DNA of 64,000 bases from Sipunculus nudus (GCA_026874595.1 CM049307.1:25830362-25894361); one strand, 5' to 3'. Shown: positions 45,182 through 61,916, counted from the first letter of the stretch. Program-made: numbers and translations. The notes: generated by a model from the sequence alone, not told the origin.

Positions 45182-48100
45182 TATACATATATATATAATG
45201 AATATATGTATGTACCACAAAGACGATTCCTTCCGACCACCTGATTGCTTCTTTCTCTAGTGACACAGATTTTTATTTACGTAGAACCTTGATTTTTATC
45301 TGCTGTACGGGATCCTCATGTATACATAATTTATAAGATCACATGTACTTAATTGGTCCTACCAGCACGGAGGGAAATCAAAAGTTTGTAGGAGCGGTGG
45401 TATAGCCGGACTCGCCTATGTAATGGTATCTTTTTATTCCTTTGGGCATACAATGAAGTGCCAGACAAGTAGGCGGGTCGAAAAAACTACAGACATACTT
45501 TCTGTATTCCATCTCGCCTTCCTGAATACATATATACCCGCCACTGATACGATTGTTATGGTCAATATATCTTATCGATACAATTATATATTTAAATATT
45601 ATGTGCCGTTTCATGATGGTATCATGTTCGGATAGAAGATTCTAATTGCTTCTTGATAGGGGTTTCTTTAAAAAAAATGTAATATATTCAGACGTCTATA
45701 GATTAAAAAATCTTAAATATACATTAAAGAGCAAAGAAAAAAATTACTAATATTACACTACAAATATTATTATGTTACACTTTTGTCGTAAACGGTCCTG
45801 CTGGAGCAAATTTAAATGTAAATATGCTTCCAACAGTAGCTAAAAAATTATATGCTTTCTAAGAAGACAAATATGTCAATTATTTTAATGTTAGATATTA
45901 GAACTTTAGTTGTTAGTTAAAGAATGTGAAGCCTGTATGCTGATTAGATTGAGTAGAATGATTTTACTATTGGACTATGATGTAATCATTTGAAAGAGAT
46001 ATTAATTGTGTTTTTTACGAGTTGAATAAATAAATAACAATAACAATTATAAATATCTGAATGAAATGTTAGTGCGTAATGACATTGTTTTTATTTTTTA
46101 AATTTATGTTCACTTTGTACTGAAGAAATGTACTTTTTGAAAACATATCTAATGTATTTATGAACATTTCAATGCACATACAATACACATTTCTTTAAAA
46201 TACTCAAGTTTGACTTAAATCATATTTTAAATTCAAGTTTACTAAATACATTGATCCTTACAGCAAGTAACCCCATCTCCGTCCTATTCTTCACCCGGTC
46301 TTTTCCAGCCTTCAGCCTGAAGAATAAAGTTGCCTGGCTCATTTGTTTGAGAGCGCCATTTGATGAAATCCTAAACCCGTTTTTGGGTGAACGTAACCGT
46401 CTACATTATTTTATGCTGTCTTACTGATGTTTGTACATCTGCGATTTCGGTTTGAGACAACATTACAGGGCGTAGCACTCGCTTTGTATCATGTTTTTTT
46501 TCGTATCGTGGTGTCCGGTCCGAGTGTCTACGGCACCTGCGGGTCTAGGTTGTATAATCATCACCATTCCAAGATCATAACACCGAAAACCCCCCCGTAG
46601 GACGTACTCGTTTGTTAGGGATAGACGGCTGTGGGGCACAGCCTCACCATTAAGCCTACAGCGCATTCATTCCGGGTGGGGCCGCTCCTCGGTTGAGATA
46701 TGAACTCTACAACAAACCACAGAAGCTGGTTTACTTCAATATTGATTTTTGCAACGTTATAATCCCGTAACTCTTCAGAGTTCAGGAGGTCACTATGTGC
46801 TACGGGACACCCAGGATTCCCTCATTTTGGCTACACATTTTCAAAAACGAAAAATATTTGACATTTCTTTTCAGTTCTAACAGTTTTAATTAACCTGAGG
46901 CAAACCATCTCTTCAGCGACTGTTGCAAATTGTGTAAAGATACAATGATATACAGCGAGATACTACATGTAATGTAGATTAAAGAGTATAGGGGTTTGTC
47001 TTAAATTTAAGATATATCTGAATAGAATATATTAATATAAGGTTACCGAAACGTACTTAAAATAAACAAGCATACTCGAGGATGCAGTTTGCATATAATT
47101 GTTGTTTAGTATAGGATCTAACGTGTGCGGCATACAACTGCATCGTACACGCATCTTTTTAACGAGAGCCCCGCAAACGTATCTCATAATCAGGAGTTAT
47201 GTGGTCTGTTAATGGTTATTACGTCATGGTTATGATAAACAATATGATTGCGTTTCCCCGCACTGTGGCTTACAAAACAACATTAAGATCCGTCTGAGGG
47301 AACCGGTCAATAAGACTGAAAGTGTGTGTCCTCAAAAGAACATCAATGACAAGGGACAAATTGTCTGAGACAGGAATGGCTATGTATGAGCGTAAGACAT
47401 AGATGTAAGGTGACATTGGCATTTGGTATGAGGATACATGGTAAATCCACAGGGCATGTCGTCTGTCCGCCAGGACGTCTTAGCAAGACAAACAAATCTA
47501 TCCTAAGTCCTAAAAACCTTATTTTAGGACGCCCTCACATTTCAGGCTATTTATTGCAGAACGTGGACCCATGTTGTCATAAATCCATAAGGAGATGGAA
47601 CTAAAACACCTCCGCCAAGGCATTGCATTTCTCCAGGATCCATTCCCTTTGTGACAAATAGTTAAAAAAAAATTAAAAAATACTTCCTAGGAAGAGATAA
47701 TTAAATCTTCTATGAATAATTTATTAATTGGTTTTGTATTTTTCTTGTTTTTAATCCTCGTAAAATGTGTTAACTTTTTTTTACATTAATTTTCTCAGTT
47801 GAATGGATATTTTATTTTTCTCAGTTGGTAACAGCGAAGGTTTTTGTCGCAAATGATTGGTGATATTTCTGACAACATTGGCATTCTTATTTAAAACAAA
47901 TTTCTGTTACTCATTTTTTTTTATTATTTATCAAAAATGTTCACTTTTTGTATCAACAAATCTCGAATATCAATAATATTTAATCATTATAAACGGGTCA
48001 GTGAGAGTGTTTTCGACATGTGAATAATGAAAATTATTAAAACGCATAGTTTTGAACTCTCAGGAACTTTGAAAGTGAGATAAACTTGACTTCAAATGGC

Positions 48101-48514
48101 TAGAGCTCAAAACAGATTGTTCCCGTTTATTGAGTAAGAATACGTTACAATTAGTCCACAATTGCACAATCAAGGGTCCGCAATAATTTCTCATTTTATA
48201 TCCCTGTGAACGATTCAAACAGTTTGTTCCTCTTAACGCAGGTTCCGGATAATCATCCATAGGGTAGTTTATTTTAAACGAAAGACTACTTTATTATGCA
48301 AAGCACAGTTTAACCGGTCAATGCCCCCCGCTTTCTGCCACATGCCATCAGTCATTCAGACAACGCGTGATAAGCAGGACGGTTACATGACCGAAGAGTG
48401 TGAAAAAATACGCGCTTCTTGATAACTAGAAATGTAGCTTAAAAGTAGAAATATTGTACATACTACAATACAAGTGAGGGAGAAGTCCAGGTAATGAAAA
48501 CGGCATGATGTTTT

Positions 48515-48700
48515 ATTAGCTGGGCGGACTTGAAGTCGTTTGAGCTTTAGCAATATGTGCCTCGTGATGCCATTAACAGGGCACACGTCATAACCGTTAG
48601 AAATAGAATTTTCAAGTTTAAATTCCAGAATGTTCGTGTATAAAGCCTTAAATTAAGTAACTTTGTCCCGCATTTTACGACTGAGCACCCCGAAGGACTT
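48515..48700. repeat. Diverged fragment of the CTCAGCTGAC family
   Basis: TTGAAGTCGTTTGAGCTTTA and AACAGGGCACACGTCATAAC match the start of the 25937 and 13490 copies. The terminal CAGCTGAC is degraded to GCTGGGCGGAC. Confidence 0.45.
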
Positions 48701-51100
48701 TTCTTTGCTTTAAGGGTTGGTTAACATATGCTTTGCGGTTGATAAAAAAACTGAAAAATACACCTCACATATCCTTCTAAATATGTTAGTATACAAAATT
48801 TGAACATACTCGGCTGAATCACTTCTTCAGAAATGTTACTTACATTTAACTTATTTCTCTACGATTTGTTCATTTGCAAGAAAAAATAATACAAAAATCG
48901 CTAATTTCTTTATTATTAATGTAGAAATTTCATATATCCTTATAACCTCCAAATTTATCTTTAACAGCTCAATATATGATACAAGATTAATGGCGCTACC
49001 TGTTTGTTACATTTTTACAGCGGTACAAAAGTATTTGTAAGATCTAAGTCACATGACAGTTTTAGTTGTGCAATGGCATGTTTGGTTTTACCATAAATGG
49101 AAAAAAATAAACTTAAACCTTTAAATCTGTGTGCATGCAAACAAGAACCCTGTCAATTATTCAGAAAATGTCACTGACAAATATGTATACAAATAACACT
49201 ATGACTGGTTTATTCAACCAACAGTGTGTACTGAAACTCCAAAAACTAAAAATGTTTCAAGAGAGCGCCTAGAAATCTGCCATGCATGTTGATTTTGAAT
49301 AGCCTGACGGGCTATGCCACCTAAAAATAGAAAGTTTAACAGATATTTGAAAAATAACAAACCATTAGACCGCTTTAGTTTTGCTATCAAGTATTTTGCA
49401 TTGGATTACAAGGTTTTTATTCTTATATTTTGTAACCAGTAAGCATTGCATAAATCTGAATAATCAAAAGGCTATTCCTGGACCGCGCCGAATGTCGCAT
49501 CATCCACACTGTCATTAGCCTGTGATGGACAAGATAAGTGATTATGGAAGTGTGTATTCCTGGATTTTTGAAACTTCATTTTCCTCAATGACAAAACCAA
49601 TTCCTTTTGTTTTTTATTGTATTTTTTAACCTTTCAAATTACTGTCACGTTTTCTCTTATATATCAGGAACGCTTTAAAAGAACATGATGTAATGATAAA
49701 TATATTTCAGGTTTCTAGTTTGACGGCTGACTTCAAACATTAACTTGCCGGTAGGTTTTTCAACTCCCACTGCCAGGCCAAGCAAATATATTAATCAATT
49801 ATTTGATTCTAAAAAGGGAAATAACTGCGGACTAGTCATATAAGCGTCATCGCCAATGTGTTACTTTTTTTTGTTCCAGCGAAAATATTAGCTTCTTAAT
49901 TATACTTTTTGACTGACAGAAGCTGAAAGGCATTTTTTTTTCTCCTGTGCTATCAGGTATATTTTCTTTGTGTTACAAAGCATTTATACGACAAAGAATA
50001 TTCCTGTTGAACTGAGACAAATATAAACTGCACAATAGCGAGTGTATTGTTCTGCTATATTTTATGTGTGCTTGTTATATTCAAATAGTAGAATTACGTG
50101 GTCAGGCTGGCATCTCTCTAAGCAATATAGCAGAAATACTGGACATAGGCGCCAACTCCATTCAATGCACATGGTTGTTATATCTTCAACAAAATTTTAT
50201 AGAGTGTGGTTCGGTCACATGTTCACGATATTTTAGATTAAGTGATGGTAGATTTCATTTAATATAATGCATAGAGGCAGTAATCCAGGTAATAAGGAAT
50301 TAATCATTTCCGTTACATTCTCTACTGTGTTCGCGACATTTTTTTTCAAATACTTTTGCCTGGAAATTAATTATAAAAACTAAGAAAATGTGCAGAAGAG
50401 CTACTGATATAGGTAAATATTAATTTTGCGACTGCATGTTTTGTGAATATACCGCTGAGTCTTTCATGAATTCAATTTTAAAATGCCGCCATTGAGCTCT
50501 TCATTTTGCTGCATGCATGACGTCACAGTATGAATGATGTCACTGAGAGTAGAAGAATCACTTTTCCGAACCGGTATTTCAGTCGTACAACATTCAGGCA
50601 GTTTTGTGTGTGGGTTGAAAAAATAATATAAATTTGTATTTTAAATTTCAACAAGAATTTCGCAAAATGCGAAGCACAATTTTCATTCAAGTTAAATAAA
50701 ATTTCTCTCTTCCTTTCAACGGTTTGATATGGCTTTAGAAAATGAATGAAATGAATGCGACAAAAAAAATAATGGATAGGCCAGGAACGGTGAATCGGAA
50801 CATAAATATTTGCATTGTATACTATATGATTTCAATTGATAAAAATATAATGCCCCGAGAGGCCTCTCTCGATGCTAGTATGCTCGCTTAACAGGCAAAT
50901 GCACGCTCAGTGAAAAATCGAATTGAAAGTATAATTGCATTGACTTGCATATTGAATAGCATGCATAGGGCGGTAGCTGGTTGAAATAGAAATCAGGATA
51001 AGAAAAGAAAATATATATGATAGTTTTTTATTCTTCTTTACAGCCCGAAATGTAAATAAGCTTGTATTCCATGAATCTATAGCCCATAATATTTAAGGGC
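48701..51100. other. Unassigned AT-rich stretch with one transposase-like remnant
   Basis: Except for the helix-turn-helix-like frame at 50064, no feature is recognised. Confidence 0.4.
50064..50267 (+). pseudogene. Possible helix-turn-helix remnant of a transposase
   Basis: The open frame includes IVELRGQAGISLSNIAEILD followed by IGANSIQ. This fits the pattern of a Tc1/mariner or homeodomain-like DNA-binding helix-turn-helix: a helix ending G, then S..IAE.L.I...S.Q. No catalytic region follows, and the frame soon becomes unlike protein. The assignment is from pattern only, and other HTH proteins or chance cannot be excluded. Confidence 0.25.
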
Positions 51101-51136
51101 CTTAAAGCTGGCACGCACGTGTTACGGAAACCTAAA

Positions 51137-51163
51137 ATGGCCTGGTCAGACAATCCCCTCACT
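51137..51163 (+). CDS. Possible first coding exon, nine codons
   Basis: ATG in a strong context (CCTAAAATGGCC) reads MAWSDNPLT up to a very good donor (ACT|GTAAGTGAG). Read through, the frame continues VSERAEMLQLMWPR to a stop. It ends in phase 0, which does not match the exon at 53199 directly. It could be a short first exon or chance. Confidence 0.15.
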
Positions 51164-51528
51164 GTAAGTGAGAGAGCTGAAATGCTTCAATTAATGTGGC
51201 CAAGATGAATATGCACGAACATATTCCTATTCTGCCATATCAATTGAGCAGACAAGACACCTTTTGCAACCAAAATATTAGAGGTTTTAGAGGTTGCACT
51301 CCGATTTCAGGACCGTATTCAGTTGGGACGGGGGGTGAGGCAATGCTAATAAGCCCCATATCAAGTAAGTCAATAATAATTTATATAATTTATATAAAAA
51401 TATTTGCCTTGGCTCTGTTTATATCACAATAACTCACAATTCTTTCTAAATGAATGTTTTATTCGTTCCAATAATTACAATTCAAGAATTTCAAGCTGAA
51501 GTCATTTATCCCATGTTTTGTTTGACTT

Positions 51529-51533
<5 letters not shown>

Positions 51534-51587
<54 letters not shown>
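51534..51587. repeat. (TA)n microsatellite
   Basis: Perfect TA run. Confidence 0.95.
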
Positions 51588-51590
<3 letters not shown>

Positions 51591-51822
51591 GACTAATGAT
51601 TTTAATACTTTAGTACTAAAATCAACATTATACGTACCCAAAAAATTGGAACGCTTCATATCAATCATATCAGTAGCTATATATAGCAGTAAATATTTAA
51701 ACTATCCATTACACTGTGCCTTGTTTCATAAATCTTATTCAAAAATTTTAGATATTATTTGTAAGTATATTAGTTAGTCGGTTGTGCAGACTGTGGATCA
51801 GACCCCTAAGACTAGTTAGAAA

Positions 51823-51958
51823 GTCGTATATACGAGATAGTATGTCGTACGTACGAGATAATATGTCGTACGTACGCGATAATACGTCGTACGAACGCAA
51901 TATGTCGTACGTACGAGACAGTGTATCGTACGCACGCAATGATATGTCTTACGTACAA
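51823..51958. repeat. 21-base minisatellite, ATATGTCGTACGTACGAGAT
   Basis: About seven units with GTCGTACGTACG cores, starting near 51823, 51844, 51865, 51886, 51904, 51925 and 51946. One unit is 18 bases. CGTACG is palindromic, so both strands give similar Tyr-Val-Arg peptides, which are artefacts. Confidence 0.92.
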
Positions 51959-52064
51959 CATAAATGTTTCTTTTTTTGCTTTTCTCAGGTGGCTGCAATA
52001 CGCTGCCGTGCATTACGGTTGGGAAAACTTCATTTTTTTTACATTTCTGTTACCACTCGAAAAA

Positions 52065-52075
<11 letters not shown>

Positions 52076-52110
<35 letters not shown>
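52076..52110. repeat. (TA)n microsatellite
   Basis: CA run passing into a TA run. Confidence 0.95.
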
Positions 52111-52112
<2 letters not shown>

Positions 52113-53198
52113 ATATACATATGCATACACATTAAAATAATAATCATGGCAGACAAGATTGAGATTATTAGATCCCATGCACACACGCTAAAAACGTCTC
52201 TGCTGCGGATATTATAATGAACACAAACCTTGAAACACACCAATATGGAATGGTCCATATAAAGAATGACCTTGTTTGACCTCAGTTACGTCACAGGCAT
52301 GAAAAATTAATTAAATGTTCTTAATACAGTGTTGATGCTGAACGCTAAGTTCGTTTATGCTGCTATTTTAGGACCAAGGACACTATGAACATTTAATAAC
52401 AATTACCGTGAGCTATCCATGATGCCCTGCTGTAAGCAAAACCAAGAAGTCAGTGTTTTATATAATTAATGCGGCGAGGCAAAAGAGACCAATTGTATAT
52501 GATGCTATTCATGAGCTGACGGGTGTCCCGTTCTTGTCCATTTCCCAATGTTCATTTCCTTGTATATTACAGCAGCTACGCGTGACAGTAAGAGACACTA
52601 ATCAGCTGATGAGCTGCCCATGACGTTTATGCTATTATTTTGCCGTTTACGCCGTTTTAATTGGTGCAGATTTGGAATAAAATGCCTAATTGTGCACCCT
52701 GGGATCATTAAAGTTCCAGTTTGAGAGTCATGGCAACCTTTTCCGATGGCCAGAGATGGTTATGTAGTAGATTCGTTCTTGTTTGTTCGTTGTTCTTTGT
52801 ATCGTTTCTTGTGTAGGAAACCAGGTGCTTTGGTAATTAACATGACATATGATAGACTGCTACCAGGTCGTTAGTAAACTATATAATACGTTTAGTCATG
52901 TTTAGCTGAGTAAGCAGCTGATAACATCTGCATTGCTCTCGTCAGTTATTTCACTGATGATGTAATAGTTGGTAGTAAAAGGATGTTTCGCAGTTAGCGC
53001 AATAAGATCGTCTTTCTGGGGATATTCACTGCAAGCATAACGAGGCACTCGCTATGAATATTCATGAGTACACCGGGCCTTGGAAGGATATAAGAAAATT
53101 ATTTCTTTATTGAACATTTCCCAAGATCTGCGGCGGAAGTAAAAAGGCCCGGCTCAGTTCTCCAAGTGCGTTCTATATAATGTTATATAAAATTTTAG
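52111..53198. other. Presumed intron or flank before the CCP-like exon
   Basis: A 36-base open segment at about 52373-52408 (DQGHYEHLITIT) lies between TTTTAG and GTGAGC, but its phase does not fit the exon at 53199. No other feature is seen. Confidence 0.4.
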
Positions 53199-53354
53199 GG
53201 AAGTGACAAGACCTCCTTGGCCAGTAAAAGACGATACTTTTTTCAATCATATAAAAGACGGTGATATCTTCGCCGATATAACATTAATATGTAATGGCTG
53301 CTATTTAAAACCGGGAGACAATGTCCAAAAAACGTCCACATGTGTTAAACAAAG
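53199..53354 (+). CDS. Probable internal exon, sushi/CCP-like Cys-containing segment
   Basis: A 156-base exon lies between an AATTTTAG acceptor and a strong donor (AAAG|GTAAGA). One base completes a split codon, then 51 codons are open and two bases are carried over, so the exon is symmetric (phase 2-2) like many extracellular modules. It reads EVTRPPWPVKDDTFFNHIKD, continues GDIFADITLICNGCYLKPGD and ends NVQKTSTCVKQ. The C..GCYLKPGD......TC spacing resembles the second half of a sushi/complement-control module (C..GY.L.G....TC). Differences: no first Cys at the usual place before PP.P, and an extra Cys next to Tyr. The other two frames contain stops. It is likely part of a secreted or membrane protein with neighbouring exons not found here. 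The family assignment is tentative. Confidence 0.5.
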
Positions 53355-53919
53355 GTAAGAAACTGCAGTTAAGAGCTCTGGAAAAGGCAAAAGCAGCTGG
53401 GACATTTGCAACTCATTTCTGACTATATTCCACTTGACATTCCAAGGCACCATGCTCATGTTTCATTTCTATAACGAGATTTGACCTAGTTACCTACTTT
53501 ATTTTCTTAACATCCAAAGGGAGTCTTGTTGCATGCATTCATTAAGATTCGGGGAAATTTGCAAGTATTTACATCACGTATTCCTGTGAATATGTCAGAC
53601 CAAAGTCAAAGTATCACCTACTGAAACCAGATTGACTGGCAATCTCAAGCAAATTCTAGACATATTACACTTTAATCATAAAAATGAATGTGATACTATT
53701 TTTACATATTGTCCGTTCTTGGGTTTGTACAGGTCTGTGGTACTGTGGACCGGGCCGGCTTTTCTTGTCCCGGAATAACCCTCTGGTTACTTTGGCGTAG
53801 TTTCTGTGATAGACCCTTCTCTGATAATGTCAAATTTCTCAGGATTTCTGTGGAAATATGAAAAAAAACCCTTTTCGCAGACACCTGACAATTCAAGATC
53901 AAAACATGAAGTTACGAGT

Positions 53920-53962
<43 letters not shown>

Positions 53963-55493
53963 TTGCGTGACAATCTTTTAGTGCTATCGTCAGTTATTAT
54001 AAAAGACTGAAAACAAATCAGTGCTTTCTTTTAATACTAAATCTCAAAATAATGTTTTAAAGTTGTATGTTACAAGCTCTGGTTCCGTTTCTCCTTTTCA
54101 CCTTAAGTGATTCAGTTCTAGAGATATATCTTTAATTTTTAGCAGGATATATCCAATCTATCTTGTCATGTAAAAGTTCTCGTTTTTTAAATTGCTGTCT
54201 GTACTTTTTTCATGTGCCGCCCCTACCTCGTTCTCCTCCATGTAATCTGTTCACTCCTTGCTTAATTTATCTGCATTCGTTTATCCCGAATCTGGCATTG
54301 TGCGCTTTTTATTCACTATACGTAGAAAACAACAGGTACAATTACACTGGCAGATCCATAATTCTTTCAGAGGCGGCGTTTTTACCATATCTTACCTGCC
54401 TCATTTAATCTCACATCAATTCTGACGGATTTAATACATGTATAACAGGACTCCTTTATTACATTGAGTAGATACGATAGACCGATCGAAGCAATCTGTC
54501 TACAGTGACATTGCCTCTCATGAGGCCGTCTCAACAATTATACTTATGGCATCGGTTTTTACCATTAATTTGAATGAGGCCTCTTGTAATCTTTATGGTT
54601 AAATTCGAGTAAAGCTTCAGTTTGAGGCCCGGTTTGTTATATTTATGATAACTCTCGCGAGACTTCGAGCGACCAAGATAAGCCACGGACAGTTTTATAA
54701 TGAATTGGCCGGCCCGATACGACAGGCGGCTGCTTAATAAGGCGTTTCATTGGCCGAGGAAAATTAAACTGGACTTACCTGATTTACAAAACTTCCTTAT
54801 GATTTGTATTCAATTTTGTAAATTTCATTAAACTATCAATCATTTTATTTGAATTACTCCATGAAATATTGAAAAGACTGTATCTGTCGTTTTTGCGCCA
54901 TACGTTTTAATGGGTTTATGAAATGAATATTTATAGGTGTATATAATTGGAAATGACTCTTTCAAAGTTCGATTGCAGCTTGGATATTTATTTATTCCTT
55001 ACTGAATATAATATTAGTGAAGTTTGTGTTTATCAAACATGTGTTTCCTTATTAATAATCATTAAAGTACATCTCTTTTCCACTGTTCATTTTTGTCGAC
55101 GCTTCGCTTATGAAAGAAATATAAGATCATATTTTTTACATAGTAATGTACAGTAGAGCCTGAAAACAGTTTAAGACCTTCAAACATACCATCTTTTTAC
55201 TCAATGCAGCATTTTTCATTACACACGGGGTGTCGTATGAAACCGGGAGGACCATCAGGACCTTCCCAAATAGATAAATTCAATTTTAATTTATTTTATT
55301 GGTATCTACAAACTACATAGATATTATACACACTGATCATATATACATGCATATTGATGCACAAAAACAACACTATTTTCAGCACTTAACATTCAAAGAC
55401 ACATAACCAAACCTTATACATCACTATTTACAGAAAGTTTACATCAAATTCTGTTTTGTTTAAACGATAAGCATATGCAAAGCGATTCACACA
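53355..55493. other. Presumed intron after the CCP-like exon
   Basis: It begins GTAAGA. No partner exon carrying the expected Trp and last Cys of a CCP module was found. It holds a GT/GA microsatellite. The 81-codon open frame at 54163 has no recognised motif. Confidence 0.35.
53921..53959. repeat. (GT)n(GA)n microsatellite
   Basis: A GT run followed at once by a GA run. Confidence 0.95.
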
Positions 55494-55520
55494 CAAACAC
55501 ACACACACACATACACACAA

Positions 55521-55551
<31 letters not shown>

Positions 55552-55553
55552 GA
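55494..55553. repeat. CA microsatellite with short TA and GA tails
   Basis: CA units with occasional AAAC and TACA interruptions, ending ATATATATAGAGAGAG. Confidence 0.92.
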
Positions 55554-55629
55554 GAGAGTTTTACATAGTCATAAGTGTTTTTGCAAACAATGGCTGACCA
55601 GAACATTTTTTAATGTTTAGGCTATATAT

Positions 55630-55670
55630 CTGAAGGCTGCCACACGTTTGAGCATGTGGAACGAAACGTA
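55630..55670 (+). repeat. CTGAAGG-stem-GAAACG motif, retroelement tail-like
   Basis: CTGAAGG (55630-55636) is followed by an imperfect hairpin (CCACACG...CATGTGG) and then AACGAAACGTATTAG. The layout resembles the CTGANGA-stem-GAAACG segment of hammerhead-like motifs found in some retroelements, notably Penelope-like ones (by recall). The core differs (CTGAAGG instead of CTGANGA) so activity is unlikely. An AATAAAA follows at 55676. Confidence 0.25.
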
Positions 55671-59379
<3,709 letters not shown>

Positions 59380-59467
59380 CTAAAGACATTGTGAATTAGT
59401 ACTAAAGACATTGTGAATTAGTACTAAAGACATTGTGAATTAGTACTAAAGACATTGTGAATTAGTA
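59380..59467. repeat. Perfect 22-base tandem repeat, four copies
   Basis: CTAAAGACATTGTGAATTAG plus TA, repeated four times with no mismatch seen. The lack of divergence suggests recent expansion. Confidence 0.95.
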
Positions 59468-59523
59468 AAACTATGGGTCAACTACCCTACTGTGATGGGA
59501 AGGATACCAAGTAGCACAATATA

Positions 59524-60028
59524 CAAGTTTCCGCCAACCTGTGTCCACCCTATTTTAGTGTTCATTTACTCAAATTTATTTGATTTTTAATGAATTTATA
59601 TGACGACCTATAACGTGACAATCAAAAGTTTTATCATAAATGTCCAGGTTATGTTTCTTAACCGTCCAGACAGGTCAGATGTGTCCGTACATGAGTAGCC
59701 ATTTTTGGCTTGTAATTAAAACAATGTTTACATGAAATCATTTAATGAGCATCTGTTAACTGAGACTGGTTTTGCATAAGGCCAATGACCTAAACCGCAA
59801 TACATGGGCTGATAGATTGTAATGTATATACTGATTTCTCATATTTTAGGATAATTTTGTTTCTTAAGTATTGTTAGAGGTATAGGTGTTTATTACTTGT
59901 TGAGTGTGTTTATAAACTTGTTGTAAATTAAAACTTTTAATCTTCTTTTTAACATTTTCTCCCTCGATATTTTACTAAAACATTTTCAAAGCAAAACAGG
60001 TGGACACAAGGTGATGGAGCGGACATTA
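59524..60028. mobile_element. Dispersed relative of the 7986-8531 TIR element
   Basis: The left end has CAACCTGTGTCCACCCTATT and the right end (AAGCAAAACAGGTGGACACA) pairs with it. The interior shares AGTAGCCAT, CCAATGACCT, CTGATTTCTCATATTTT and GTTTCTTAAGTA-type blocks with 8160-8420. Ends are diverged and no target duplication is clear. Confidence 0.6.
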
Positions 60029-61855
60029 TCTTATTTATCTTTGCGTACACGTTGATAAATATTTGATTAAAATATAATAAAATGATTAAAACCTATTTGA
60101 ATAGGAAAGTAGGAGCAAAGTTGAGAATATAAAAATTATGGCATTGTTTCAAGTTATTATAAGCTACTATAAAACCTAGCTATTAACCCGTGTATAACGA
60201 TTGTATGACAAGTTTGGATAAAAAGCGTATCTTAACAAAATGGCAAGGTACAGGTCATGCTTATGAACAGTTTAGAAATTAATCAGTTACTAAGAGAGGA
60301 AGTGTCTCACTGAACTCATAAGTGTGAATTTCTGATTGATGAATATATTGCTTGATATTCAGTATTTTTTTTTGTAATCGTATACACCACAGTTCCAAAA
60401 AAGAAAGACAATTAGGTTGATTTTTCTTTAAATACATTTTGATTGAATGTTTCAAACATTTTCCATGGTCAACTTTAGAAAAGAAATCATGAAAAAGTCA
60501 CAGGTTAGTGGAACATACAATAAATTCTCATAAAATTGCCTAGGCATTCATAAAACCATTGATTAAATATACAGTGATGGCAGTTAGGAAGATAACATAT
60601 AAAGAGCTATGAACTCGTGGATATAGATAACTTATTTGATAATTAAATAGTAGAGACGCTGAAATAGATCAAATATTCAAAATATTAAAGTAAAACATAA
60701 AAAGTAAATTTTACGTACAAGATAGTTTGGACGTGATAAGGAAAGATATTTCCGGCAACAGTCTCTTTGATCAATAACAACGATAACTATTTCCCCACGA
60801 ACCATGTGATAGCCATTACAATATAAAAACAGGTTTTTTATTGGGCCTTTGATTCCAAAGAGCTGTGTTCGGAGGCTTTACGGTTCTTGGTTCATGTATA
60901 GATCTAGGTTAGTCTTCAGCCGTGTGTTTACCTCCAGCATCGATAGAAATTAGTTATTAAAGGGAGTAAAAACCCCGAGTAGTGTAAGCTTTCTGCTGGG
61001 TGGGTAACCTGAAACAAACATACCAAGGAAACGTTTATTTTGATATATAGTAAATAGCAAAATATCACCTGGGTTCACAAGCCGTGTGGTCACACCTGGA
61101 TTTGATCCAATTATAAGCATATGTTCTGTAAAGAAGTGCCCGTGCGAGGTGTGTTACACAGATCATGGTAGCTGTTTACGCTGTGCCTATGATAACAGAA
61201 ATCCCCTGCGCCAAATTAATCCCCCCAGGCACAGCGGGCAAGTCTAAGTATATACAAACATACCGCGATTCGTTGAACAAACACGCTAACAAAACATTCC
61301 CCGTATGTTTTAAATGTTGTCAATGGTATGTTTGCTATTTTTGTACTGATACCTAAATCTGCTTAGTTTCCGCAAGGATTTACTGGTATTAGTATGGATT
61401 TTTGTACATTTTGATATCATCTGCCCCCAAAACAAGCCTCCGGTGATATATACAGCGCCTATCTTTTTACCGTAAATGCCATGCAACGGTCATCTTTATT
61501 ATATTTATCTATGACGCTAAACAATCTTTCTATTTTTCCCCATCTTTAATTCCCCGTTTATTTGTTAAGACCGCTGAACCAACATGATGATCATTTTCAC
61601 AACCAAGAATGCCTCGGACTAGACTAGCCATGGCTGCCGCCCAAATTAATTTCCAGTTACACAACCAGGAACCCTGGGAGTTGATCCTCCCTCGGGGGCT
61701 GATGCTTCCTATTACATTACGCGTAACCTTGACGCTCCAACCAGTTAATAAGTACAGGTACCCGATGCTTAAGTAGAACTGACAGTTTTAAACACATTGT
61801 ATTAAGACCTTCGTATTACGTACCTTGGATTGTCCAGGTATTTCTTCGTTCCTCA
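60029..61855. other. Unassigned, no supported gene
   Basis: AT-rich. The open frame at 61165-61356 has five Cys but weak splice context and no module pattern, so it is not called. Confidence 0.4.
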
Positions 61856-61913
61856 AACCCAGTGGCGTCAATTTTTCTTCCAGAGTGTGTTTGTGTGTGT
61901 GGAGGGGGGATGA

Positions 61914-61916
<3 letters not shown>

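Larger units (their letters stand above)
43568..48514. other. Gene-free stretch, no supported exon
   Basis: It contains a TTA run (45026-45074), a TA run (45139-45177) and the small repeat fragment at 47610. A GC-richer patch at 46440-46680 with a 67-codon minus-strand frame has no recognised motif. Confidence 0.4.

Noticed and set aside
51782-52217. Overlapping open frames of 63-117 codons on both strands
   Set aside because: Translations of the CGTACG minisatellite and TA/CA runs.
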